A stretch of DNA of 23,509 nucleotides, taken from positions 1 to 23,509 of the forward strand of contig DAKS01000024.1 of NCBI GenBank assembly GCA_002499195.1, read 5' to 3'. The translations under genes and the position numbers were made by a program. This document shows, one piece after another, positions 19,001-22,949 of the stretch. The stretch comes from Euryarchaeota archaeon UBA443 (GTDB taxonomy: Archaea; Thermoplasmatota; Poseidoniia; Poseidoniales; Poseidoniaceae). Each line of letters opens with the position of its first letter. Position 1 is the stretch's first letter. Under the pieces are notes generated by a model. That model did no database searches and was not told where the DNA came from. It worked only from the letters and a program-made list of their open reading frames with translations.

Positions 19001-19002
19001 GA
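10051..19002 (+). CDS. Giant surface protein: TSP3-like repeats, transglutaminase-like core, Ig-like stalk, TM, DUF4129-like tail
   Basis: The 2,983-aa product has a signal segment at about 27-43, after an N-terminus that may instead start at M17 (10099). Residues about 50-745 are Asp-rich, TSP3-like calcium-binding repeats (DxDxDG). A transglutaminase-like core of the TgpA/archaeal type spans about 905-1050, with C973 in EGTCAEFATTY, the segment HLRTWAEV (H1013) and D1039 in GWVPFDPCP. Residues about 1050-2840 form a long chain of Ig-like domains of 90-120 aa, rich in N-x-S/T sequons. A TM helix (about 2847-2866) is followed by RRR and a cytoplasmic region whose RDFETVREFEVAIRQ and DNMFEMARYS resemble DUF4129. 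TgpA proteins also combine transglutaminase, TM and DUF4129. It probably modifies, cross-links or cleaves proteins outside the cell or mediates adhesion; this is inference. It converges with the next gene 3 nt away. Confidence 0.88.
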   Translation: MIEADTLKIGPSVATKMDRSQRRTVAQSIFLVALMILSTMTAIDFVTEEASAASDLDGDGLTYGLEYLINTAATDWDSDNDGLPDGWEWKYGLDPLSANGGDGAVGDPDGDGMSNLQEYSYLQPSNWDNPATTGVLDNGVWWNGTIPVNDWNEEDSMQFNQPKCGDTGSDGQGNTILCDEDPVGNVCANGFDDDKDGQVDGTDSDNDGDADCSSDDDDGDGIADEDPNGWDTDGDGMPDGWEAANGLNATSASNADGANGDPDGDGLINLMEYVNPSWTTNCGGVPCFRQGPDGVPTETVSPCDPVQGIGPGACATLTAEVDGITSTNPQDSDTDNDGLNDSYEALTLLTDPTSSDTDSDGIPDGVEINGAYGNPPQASDPRDNNTDDDAFDDGDEDTNGNGIIDSGETDPTRREDSGDEDNDGIQNWEENLSCTEWNVADTDFGGINDGDERNVSHGTDPCDSLVNFATTFVSFSPANQLFLADASGFNPNGGIGYYNNSGTYTAFGYLSASWSSNALQGVAPAPTGTPTSIESRNGSFCHTAANQDGTIGTTRTYCDDDYTDSDGDGLANWEELLGTYGWFSNPTLVDTDGDGVNDYDEVFDNTDPTEPCFNTLDPDGDGINSYFENTTGCNLAFIGINNGSTDIWVTDYQTVDTDSGGVDDRTEYFDSTNPENDPSDDILPDDFDNDGIPDAVENATGSDWRNPDTDGGGMLDGAECPQQFWFFNCVGAPFNLFDPTDDLPQNDVIFWANNTTGVVDLDIEKYWRKYTNDIPTGNSYTHDDSVHPAEEVIPPFTNLTHMASTSFANDTITWQISYNFPVGEGALTLPASTTNISFWADSAVVLSRTNDTHLYIVEGGFVEEIIVQQPEYYFDWSTLASTSIAGQGFPYETALPDYYTDLTDSRSIVYNITSAVINDASAVNAYDQALALETFLRDGNASTEFKLNFDGSGLVDGEDLTQFMLEVANEGTCAEFATTYVTMARVLGLPARLVSGFKGGDWTGNGYAVSAQHLRTWAEVRIQQSSSSGGLDFGWVPFDPCPDAAELDIQNVVYSPTNYDRDGSAGNITISGNILFLENQTAIEQHIVRAYLVPLVDAFDGIGGLNTPERLLEVNITDSNGFFTIEGALVEMIEPGFGAIMLEVEQKGYVSGQTILTPNSTVTGPANSWWMNITDDATLNHTSPGAIDAPIVGAGATTTVEGFIGYEQLPFFDSSLVVNSTVWLSFTSSVDGAQNLTTLVSPSGTWSFELTLDELETKTNLSATIGYNGWLQSEDGITGPNHHLRPTQKSFTLDIRDAPNLTATLEGPGTNSSLLLLNDDIWVNGTALTIGASPTGMSGNLSFSMRENNSGGEWTEIFNQSVNGAFSIQHFLNATDVNVAAGILEVRLRFYPDLYESTDDANLSTGDPFILVGILNFEIIATPQLRGEPTNILVQISDHMGVEVGLAVPGDYSFSFDGTWVNTTSDPDSSLITLSWQLNTTSRPGDYVFDIQYNGSTLYQPGNSSGLIRVQAEIGWNLSVLQDWTHLGNTTYIVGDIFDAQFTTERVLGNDTVISMTMLDADGFPIDLANGMLDNATGEFNLTVVMPTTIPSNGYEVVVDFNFEAMAPPGGAFYRVVDASTPPNPPILPSVTVGIESEFLVEEELAAMEFVSGDQVIFNTSVFDLADKSNVSGVTVEYIWDFGNSNQSIGTAVTDAEGNASFTWATASVAPGDYVLKMIVADDLTDPLAIGNSRRTGNSTLVDVTVQVPTDIRIDSIPSTITAGIPFNMQGQILDDDDNARALISGVRLDVYWQSNPDELLRSGVPTLSNGSFNLTVPTDTSNNGTVRGPRTLVVEVLEDSSPYYLPSNISSAIFVFGVTQLEGLQPGNPVLVNRGETVNLSATLVESSFNFRPLGNLSVTTKFHETWMPSVTTDGSGIANTSFTIPSSHPLGLIVVSYYYNGSSDLLPTQANLSSVTVRSLTFMVVDPITDNPVAGSSFNVSGRVVSDNGSGLMNRDGSRLITNVLFTIDGAPTGFAVSNGSVQDDGWWNASITLTPSFEAGTHVLEASIVPTVNFYVGSRNNSSFDSRGFSVITFLQPSLDALGQPSLNDRTERGDLLDVRILLEDNTGAPIDGQQVTLSLPASETTDEVSVTVTTFANGTAIGSLLVPFNASVGFSDVLASYNGISGTTGIIGYNTSTEFVTLAQTNMTILEHTESLVAGEMLYVNGSLLDDLNMPLYVDGVESVAIVRLFVDGVPVASVQSDALTGAYSISYVVPESTNSGPHMVEVRFTGGRDWVDPVGIGDSVDPEFYMPSSATVDFNVSVPTQILLITPTGEVNREETMTVQGRLLDVVDNPLQNLSIDIYLDGVWMTNVSTDATGLFTAVIPVPADAELGPVSLDTRFNGTVFYLPSEAGGTWSVFSPILVTVSVPSPLAVTDTTTITGSVLDNQLQPIEGHIVELEVDGFVLTQVTTGADGTYSYEWTVQEFFNFGDNLLEANVIAQGYYREGSANQSFFLAHRSAMTLEFDDGTDATRGDFWTFSGRLYDIDTVDQDGIGDENVLVYLDGQYVSTVTTAADGTFSGQVYASMDLERGNGHSIQVVFEGTQEHLSTLTNGTVTVWSNIIITIDETSSTQSVRSDPSNPIRLTGSVAEVGGIGEVFENIVVYVGNGSNCVNNFEGAVCFEGITVDWNVGNFTIVATSPKELVPGAQFISLDVPRDSSRYINGASESHPIYIKVNAEIEIFVDKIEENVDEKVDGRVTIVAEDTSAALSGIAVEFYLYAGNGSQLGAMTRVTDSDGIAKFEFNNDPPYGDASTFGQVSLDVIITDPRLSEQTLAEFESVRQAGFTPNYEFEAEASEVSAWTYVVMVFLAAAIALGTVVYRRRVQNELLSEMSEVFEYTAELLAAGDAIRESIFNCYQNLCATLQTRGLLRRDFETVREFEVAIRQATPGISDEALESLDNMFEMARYSREELGPSHQQSAQGALDKMITELNYKKY
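10198..12285 (+). repeat. TSP3-like DxDxDG calcium-binding repeat region (protein level)
   Basis: Within the giant gene, residues about 50-745 contain many DxDxDG-type loops such as DLDGDGL, DSDNDGLPDGWE, DTDGDGMPDGWE, DSDTDNDGL, DTDSDGIPDG and DTDGDGVND. They are typically followed by an acidic, aromatic-containing turn. This is the pattern of TSP3/EF-hand-like repeats that bind calcium and stiffen extracellular stalks. The coding strand is correspondingly GAT-rich. Spacing is irregular and inserts occur (for example about 470-560), so this is a degenerate protein repeat, not an exact DNA repeat. Several cysteines (CGDTGSDG, CDEDPVGNVC, CGGVPC) may form disulfides. Confidence 0.8.
12763..13200 (+). 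other. Transglutaminase-like core domain of the giant protein
   Basis: This segment encodes residues about 905-1050. The lead-in ALALETFLRDG and LTQFMLEVANEGTC match the approach to the catalytic cysteine in transglutaminase-like proteins. The cysteine C973 is followed by TMARVLGLPARLVSGF, which matches the conserved LRxxGIPAR block. The aspartate is D1039 in GWVPFDP. The histidine block reads HLRTWAEV. Family members usually have His two residues before the Trp, but here that residue is R1015 and a histidine lies four before it (H1013). Activity is therefore uncertain. Confidence 0.8.
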
Positions 19003-19005
19003 TTC

Positions 19006-19458
19006 TTACCAACGAAGACGCAATTGCCCATTAACAAAATGAGCCTGAACGTCTAGATTCTCGCCTGTAAGGGGTAGAACTCGTTCGAACGGTTCATGAC
19101 CTTCTTCACGTATTGTGACCTTCACATTGGTCTCTGAATCAGTGCTCATGATATTGATTTCAACATCTTCTGCCGAAACACCCATCATTGGAATCGTTAG
19201 TCCATCTGGATTGCGCATTCCATGCAATTCTTGCAGAACCCAGTCAAGTCGTTGTGAAGGATTGACATCAGCAAGGTTGGTTTCTGGAATCATACCCGCT
19301 TGAACGAGAACATGAGTGTGCATATCTCGAACTTCGTGAATATGATCAGCGGATTGATGAAACTCTTGATGCAACAATTGGGGTGGTGATGAGAGATGTT
19401 GTTGCTTTTCAGCACCAGATTCCTCTTCTGTTAGGGCTAGACGCTTCCACTCGCTCAT
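19006..19458 (-). CDS. Small alpha-crystallin (Hsp20)-like protein with His-rich N-terminus
   Basis: Starting at ATG 19458 the product is 150 aa. GGAGGAG sits 6 nt upstream, which decides this start over longer in-frame options reaching into the helicase gene. Residues about 86-150 resemble an Hsp20 alpha-crystallin domain: IPMMGVSAEDVEINI, then VKVTIREEGHEPFERVLPL, then VQAHFVNGQLRL, which matches the A-x-x-x-NG-L core motif. The N-terminal half is not recognisable but has seven histidines at 21, 30, 34, 39, 41, 47 and 49, suggesting metal binding or a helical region. It lacks the usual C-terminal IxI tail. It is 19 nt after the XPD-like helicase in the same direction, so probably co-transcribed. 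A chaperone or helicase-partner role is inference. Confidence 0.75.
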   Translation of the reverse strand: MSEWKRLALTEEESGAEKQQHLSSPPQLLHQEFHQSADHIHEVRDMHTHVLVQAGMIPETNLADVNPSQRLDWVLQELHGMRNPDGLTIPMMGVSAEDVEINIMSTDSETNVKVTIREEGHEPFERVLPLTGENLDVQAHFVNGQLRLRW

Positions 19459-19477
19459 GACTTCTCCTCCTGCTTGA

Positions 19478-21586
19478 TTATGATGAACCTTCGGATTGTC
19501 GATGGACCCGAGAAAAGAATCGACGTGCAAAGGATTTAGTCGTTTCAGGTTCAGTTGTCGTATTCATTCGAATATCCCTTGGATAACATTCGATGTAAGT
19601 TCGATCGGTATTTCGTTTGTCAAGAAGAAGTACCAGTGCACGGTCTGCAATACTCCGAATAGGACGGCCCATGGCTTGAAGAATCGAATTGATGGCTGGT
19701 TGGGTTGATGCATAACGCCATGCATTAGCTCGACCAAAACGTTCCTCAATGTAGGCTCGTAATGCCTTTTGATGGATCGATGGAGGTGGGTTTGGAATAC
19801 CTATACATGCAACTGCATCCAGTAAACCATTGTGATAATCAATGCCTTCGGACAATCGTCCACCGAAGACTCCGGACAAAAGAATCCGCCTTCCTGCCTG
19901 TTTAGCATCTTCGAGCACATCCAGTAATTGATCAACATCTTGCTTTGACCAAGTTCGGTCTTCCATTCGGACGACAACTCCATGGAACTGCCCCTCTCCA
20001 ATGTACTCATTGAGCATTGAATAGGACGGGGTGAATACAGCTACATGGCCCGGTGATGAATCACAAAGAGCCTGGATGTGAGCTCGAATCCGTTGGGTGT
20101 TCTCATAGGTTCTATCCTTGTAGCGAGTGGTCACATCCTTCGCAACAACGATTGGACGACGTTGACTTGCGAAGGGAGACTCATATTGTCGGCTGGTCGT
20201 TTTTGCTTGACCAATACCCAGCAGATCAGCATACATCTTTGGAGGGTAAAGTGTACCTGACATGAGGATACTTCCAGCGCATTTCTTGAGAACTGGCCCA
20301 GAAACTAAACCAGGATCGAGAAGATGGGATATAATACGCCCCTCCTTTCCTTTTGCATCATGGACGTAGACGAGAGCAGTACTCTCGCCAAACCTTAGCA
20401 TATCCTCGAGAAGATGTCCGATTCGGTGAGCATCGATATCGATGTTTGGATTTTCTTCATCAGTATCAACTTTAATTTCAACATCGAGAAGAACATCTCG
20501 AAGAATCTTCAATCGATCGAGACCTTCTCCAGGAGATTCTATGGCACCATCTTGCTCAGGTTGAAGTTGTTGTTGACCAATCTTTCCTTCAACCTCATCA
20601 CAAGATGCTAGGAAGATGTTTCTCAAACGTTCAACATCTACGCGACGTTCCTCGAATTCAGCAGGTTCAGTGAGTAGATCTCTGAACAAATCACTCATCC
20701 GACCACGACAGACTTTCATGACACTTAGTGCCCAAGAAGCCAGAGACGATTGGAGAATAAGACCATTCGTTCCGAGTGAAGCAGCAGCTTCGACAATTGT
20801 TTCCGTATATTCTTCAAGATCAATCGTCGCATTACGTATGACCGTTGGGGTGAAACGACGTTCCATTCCCATTCGAATCCTATCGGGAAGGTTGTGGGCT
20901 TCATCGACAATGACGATCAAATCCGATAAGTCAACCTCCATTGCATTCAATGATGCTTCACGGACAGCATCGACGAAGAGGTGATTGTAATCACCAACGA
21001 AAACGTCAGCAGATGATACAGACTCTCGTGCTGCTTTCCACGGGCATGTTAGTGTAGGAACGCCATGTTCTGAATGCGTTTGTGCCATTTGAACCAGTTC
21101 GTCAACATGTAGCGGGTCAGAGAGAATTCTTTGACGTAACCCTGGTGCTTGAGTTAGGTATGGTTTGCAACTACGCGTTGAACGTGCTTGATTACATAGG
21201 AGCGAAAATAATGCAGGAGTCTCTTTGGCAAATGGCTGGACGCACATACTTGCTTGACCGACCATATCCACAAGGCGCACCTTCTCTTCCGGTGGTCTTC
21301 TAGCATTGATTTGACGAACTGTATCGACAACGATCTTGTGTTGGCTTTGCCTAGAAGTAAGGAAGAAAATAGTACGAGGCCCGTTCGCGGTCCTAGCAGC
21401 ATCAATTGCTGCTGCTAATGCTGCAGCAGTTTTTCCAATACCTGTGGGTGCTGCTGCAAGATGATGTCCTCCTGCACGGAGTGCAGCAAGGCTATCATGG
21501 ATCATTTCGAGTTGCCCAGGCCGGGCCTGCTCATGAGCAAGATAGCGAATCTCTTCCGTAAATGCGGAGGATTCTTGGCCTGACAT
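19478..21586 (-). CDS. XPD/Rad3/DinG-family superfamily 2 helicase with Fe-S cluster
   Basis: The 702-aa protein is an ATP-dependent 5'-3' type DNA helicase. Motif I is AAAPTGIGKT at 44-53 and motif II is DEAH at 228-231. Later motifs are GTLYPP, VFTPSYSML, VFGGRLSEGIDY and QAMGRPIRS. Four cysteines between motifs I and II (C115, C131, C140, C181) fit the [4Fe-4S] cluster of XPD, though with spacing unlike textbook examples. In archaea, XPD acts in DNA repair or in rescuing stalled replication; the precise role here is not known. It begins with ATG at 21586. No Shine-Dalgarno is visible, but a TATA-like CTTTAGAG on the minus strand (about 21610-21617) is placed for a leaderless transcript. 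The Hsp20-like gene follows directly. Confidence 0.93.
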   Translation of the reverse strand: MSGQESSAFTEEIRYLAHEQARPGQLEMIHDSLAALRAGGHHLAAAPTGIGKTAAALAAAIDAARTANGPRTIFFLTSRQSQHKIVVDTVRQINARRPPEEKVRLVDMVGQASMCVQPFAKETPALFSLLCNQARSTRSCKPYLTQAPGLRQRILSDPLHVDELVQMAQTHSEHGVPTLTCPWKAARESVSSADVFVGDYNHLFVDAVREASLNAMEVDLSDLIVIVDEAHNLPDRIRMGMERRFTPTVIRNATIDLEEYTETIVEAAASLGTNGLILQSSLASWALSVMKVCRGRMSDLFRDLLTEPAEFEERRVDVERLRNIFLASCDEVEGKIGQQQLQPEQDGAIESPGEGLDRLKILRDVLLDVEIKVDTDEENPNIDIDAHRIGHLLEDMLRFGESTALVYVHDAKGKEGRIISHLLDPGLVSGPVLKKCAGSILMSGTLYPPKMYADLLGIGQAKTTSRQYESPFASQRRPIVVAKDVTTRYKDRTYENTQRIRAHIQALCDSSPGHVAVFTPSYSMLNEYIGEGQFHGVVVRMEDRTWSKQDVDQLLDVLEDAKQAGRRILLSGVFGGRLSEGIDYHNGLLDAVACIGIPNPPPSIHQKALRAYIEERFGRANAWRYASTQPAINSILQAMGRPIRSIADRALVLLLDKRNTDRTYIECYPRDIRMNTTTEPETTKSFARRFFSRVHRQSEGSS

Positions 21587-21611
21587 AATAGGAGAACAAT
21601 GACGACCCCTC

Positions 21612-21928
21612 TAAAGGATTCGTGTCGAAAGCATTCGCTGATTGTTGTCAAGTGTGCCGTGGAGTGGGGCCCGCGACACGTGTGGGGTTTCCACCGTCAA
21701 GAGACTGGTGTGGAATCAGAGTCCCCCCGGCCGTCATCCGGGGGGGTGTGGGGGTTGTGGTGTTGGGGGCCACATTGGTCACGTAGTGCACGACGGGCAC
21801 GAATCCGCAAGGTAGCTAAGCCGTGCAAGTTGGACCGATCTTGCACCGCATTGAAGGTGGCCTTAGGAAGCGTGTTATCTTCTTCGTGCCAAATCATTCC
21901 CATCCCCTCTCTGCTCTCACCGCTTTTT
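21612..21928 (+). ncRNA. Candidate structured RNA of unknown family (strand uncertain)
   Basis: The 341-bp gap is far more GC-rich than its surroundings and has no credible protein. It contains several inverted repeats. CGTGTCG (21621-21627) pairs with CGACACG (21674-21680). TTCCAC (21689-21694) pairs with GTGGAA (21710-21715) around an inner GTC-AAGA-GAC. CCCCCCGG (21723-21730) pairs with CCGGGGGG (21738-21745). GGCACGAA (21796-21803) pairs with TTCGTGCC (21883-21890), enclosing GTGCAAG/CTTGCAC (21823-21829 with 21840-21846) and CTAAG/CTTAG. On the plus strand a TATA-like CATAATAG (21584-21591) precedes it and a T-run ends it. I found neither the SRP helix 8 motif nor the RNase P CR-I/CR-V motifs, so the family is unknown. 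Confidence 0.55.
21924..21928 (+). terminator. T-run at the end of the candidate RNA
   Basis: Five T's follow a pyrimidine-rich tract that starts near 21897. Archaeal RNA polymerase stops at short T-runs, so this could end a plus-strand transcript of about 310 nt. It also coincides with the 3' end of the minus-strand regulator gene, so it may be incidental. Confidence 0.3.
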
Positions 21929-22299
21929 CATTCGTGGTATTCCTTGCTTGGTTGTGTCGCAGCAACTGATTTTGCTACGGCATCAGTGAGTATGTTCTGT
22001 TGGTCAAGTTTCTCGACCTTCTTATCGATGTAAAGTTGCAAGCCTTCTGAGGCTGCTTGTTCATGAGAAATTCCGTACAACTCGTATAGAGAGGCGAGTT
22101 GAAGTTCCATTTGTCGGCCAAGAGGAATTCGAACACTCTTCATTCCTGGAAGTTTTGCTTGACCGTTAAGCAATTGTTGTATTGCAAGTCGTATGACATC
22201 GGATCGGTTGTTCAAACCGTTTTCACCAACGAGCATGTCCAAACCTTGCAAAGTGTCTGCATCGAGTCGAATCGATACAAGTGTGCTTTGGCCGCTCAT
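21928..22299 (-). CDS. Tandem ribbon-helix-helix transcription regulator
   Basis: The 123-aa protein begins with a CopG/Arc-type ribbon-helix-helix: strand TLVSIRLDA, helix LQGLDMLVGENG, turn LNNRSD and helix VIRLAIQQLL (about residues 6-44). A second segment (about 54-95) repeats the layout: KSVRIPLG, then MELQLASLYELYG, then ISHEQAASEGLQLYI. Two such units in one chain could form a DNA-binding pseudo-dimer, whereas most family members dimerise from single copies. GAGGGAG sits 4 nt before the ATG. A TATA-like GTTATATG and a long inverted repeat lie just upstream, which suggests autoregulation and control of the divergent small gene. The targets are unknown. Confidence 0.82.
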   Translation of the reverse strand: MSGQSTLVSIRLDADTLQGLDMLVGENGLNNRSDVIRLAIQQLLNGQAKLPGMKSVRIPLGRQMELQLASLYELYGISHEQAASEGLQLYIDKKVEKLDQQNILTDAVAKSVAATQPSKEYHE

Positions 22300-22334
22300 T
22301 TTGCTCCCTCGTAATCCATGGTAGTGATACGCAG

Positions 22335-22342
22335 CATATAAC
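22335..22342 (-). promoter_or_regulatory. TATA-like box of the RHH regulator gene
   Basis: On the minus strand this reads GTTATATG. Transcription about 26 bp downstream would begin near 22312, giving a leader of about 13 nt that contains the GAGGGAG ribosome site before the ATG at 22299. The inverted repeat begins right at its upstream edge, so a bound repressor could block TBP/TFB. Confidence 0.5.
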
Positions 22343-22375
22343 TGTATTGCAAAATGTATGACAATTGTAATACAG
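22342..22375. promoter_or_regulatory. Inverted-repeat operator candidate
   Basis: CTGTATTGCAA (22342-22352) and TTGTAATACAG (22365-22375) are inverted copies with 10 of 11 positions matching, separated by 12 nt. The centres are about 23 bp apart, roughly two helical turns. It abuts the TATA-like box of the RHH gene and lies upstream of the divergent 145-aa gene. The neighbouring RHH protein is the obvious candidate to bind it, but this is inference. Confidence 0.6.
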
Positions 22376-22422
22376 CGAAATCAAACGATTAAGTCTAAAT
22401 CCTGTCGCTCAGTCCAACGTTT

Positions 22423-22860
22423 ATGCTCGCAGACACTGCCGCGAATCGCCTCTATCTACAATTAGCTGAAACTGCTCTCGAAGATTCGATTGTCACCGAT
22501 GATGAAGCAACTATTCTAAGAATTCTAGCAACCACTCTTGGAGTACAACCCAGTGACACTGCACTTTGCCTTTCGATTGTTCGTGGTGAAGAGATGAATC
22601 CATTTGATGGATCTGAAGAGATCGAATTGACAATGGGTACAGTCTCAACCTATCAGTCTGCATTGATTGCAGCTCTTGATGATGAAGTGATTACTGAAGA
22701 TGAATGGGCATTACTAGATCATCTTCGTCGATTGCTCTCGATTCAACCGGATCAACATGCAATGATCGAGGAAGCAATCCATGCTATGGCAGAAGTTGAT
22801 GATCAAGGTCAGCGACGCATCGAGCGACTTGAACGATTCATGACCGTGTGTCCTCTGTAA
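22423..22860 (+). CDS. Small acidic duplicated helical protein (TerB-like repeats)
   Basis: I do not recognise a specific family. The 145-aa protein contains two similar helical units, at about residues 10-54 (AETALEDSIVTDDEATIL) and 75-124 (IAALDDEVITEDEWALLD). Each has the pattern A-L-x-D-x-x-(V/I)-T-x-D-E followed by a leucine-rich helix and a QP-D turn. This recalls TerB-like or EF-hand-like helical repeats with acidic loops that could bind metal. There is no signal peptide or TM helix, so it is probably cytoplasmic. The ATG has no Shine-Dalgarno, and a TATA-like TAAGTCTAAAT at about 22390-22400 suggests a leaderless transcript. It is divergent from the RHH regulator and shares its upstream inverted repeat. 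Confidence 0.75.
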   Translation: MLADTAANRLYLQLAETALEDSIVTDDEATILRILATTLGVQPSDTALCLSIVRGEEMNPFDGSEEIELTMGTVSTYQSALIAALDDEVITEDEWALLDHLRRLLSIQPDQHAMIEEAIHAMAEVDDQGQRRIERLERFMTVCPL

Positions 22861-22949
22861 GGCTTCTGAAACCTACATTATGGGTACTCATTCAATGGCA
22901 ACCATTAGAAACACTTTGCGGGTCGAGAGGCTCAAGGTGGAAACCCCTT

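Noticed and set aside
21612..21928. SRP RNA, RNase P RNA or 5S rRNA identity for the structured gap
   Set aside because: The GGAAGGGAGCA-like SRP apical motif, the RNase P GAGGAAAGTC and ACAGAA motifs and the 5S core were looked for on both strands and not found. A short GCTAAGCC resembles a 5S segment, but the flanks do not fit.
21599..22033. 144-codon plus-strand frame across the GC-rich gap
   Set aside because: The composition is odd (many Trp, Cys, Arg and Ser), it runs through hairpins and overlaps the RHH gene. Structured RNA explains the region better.
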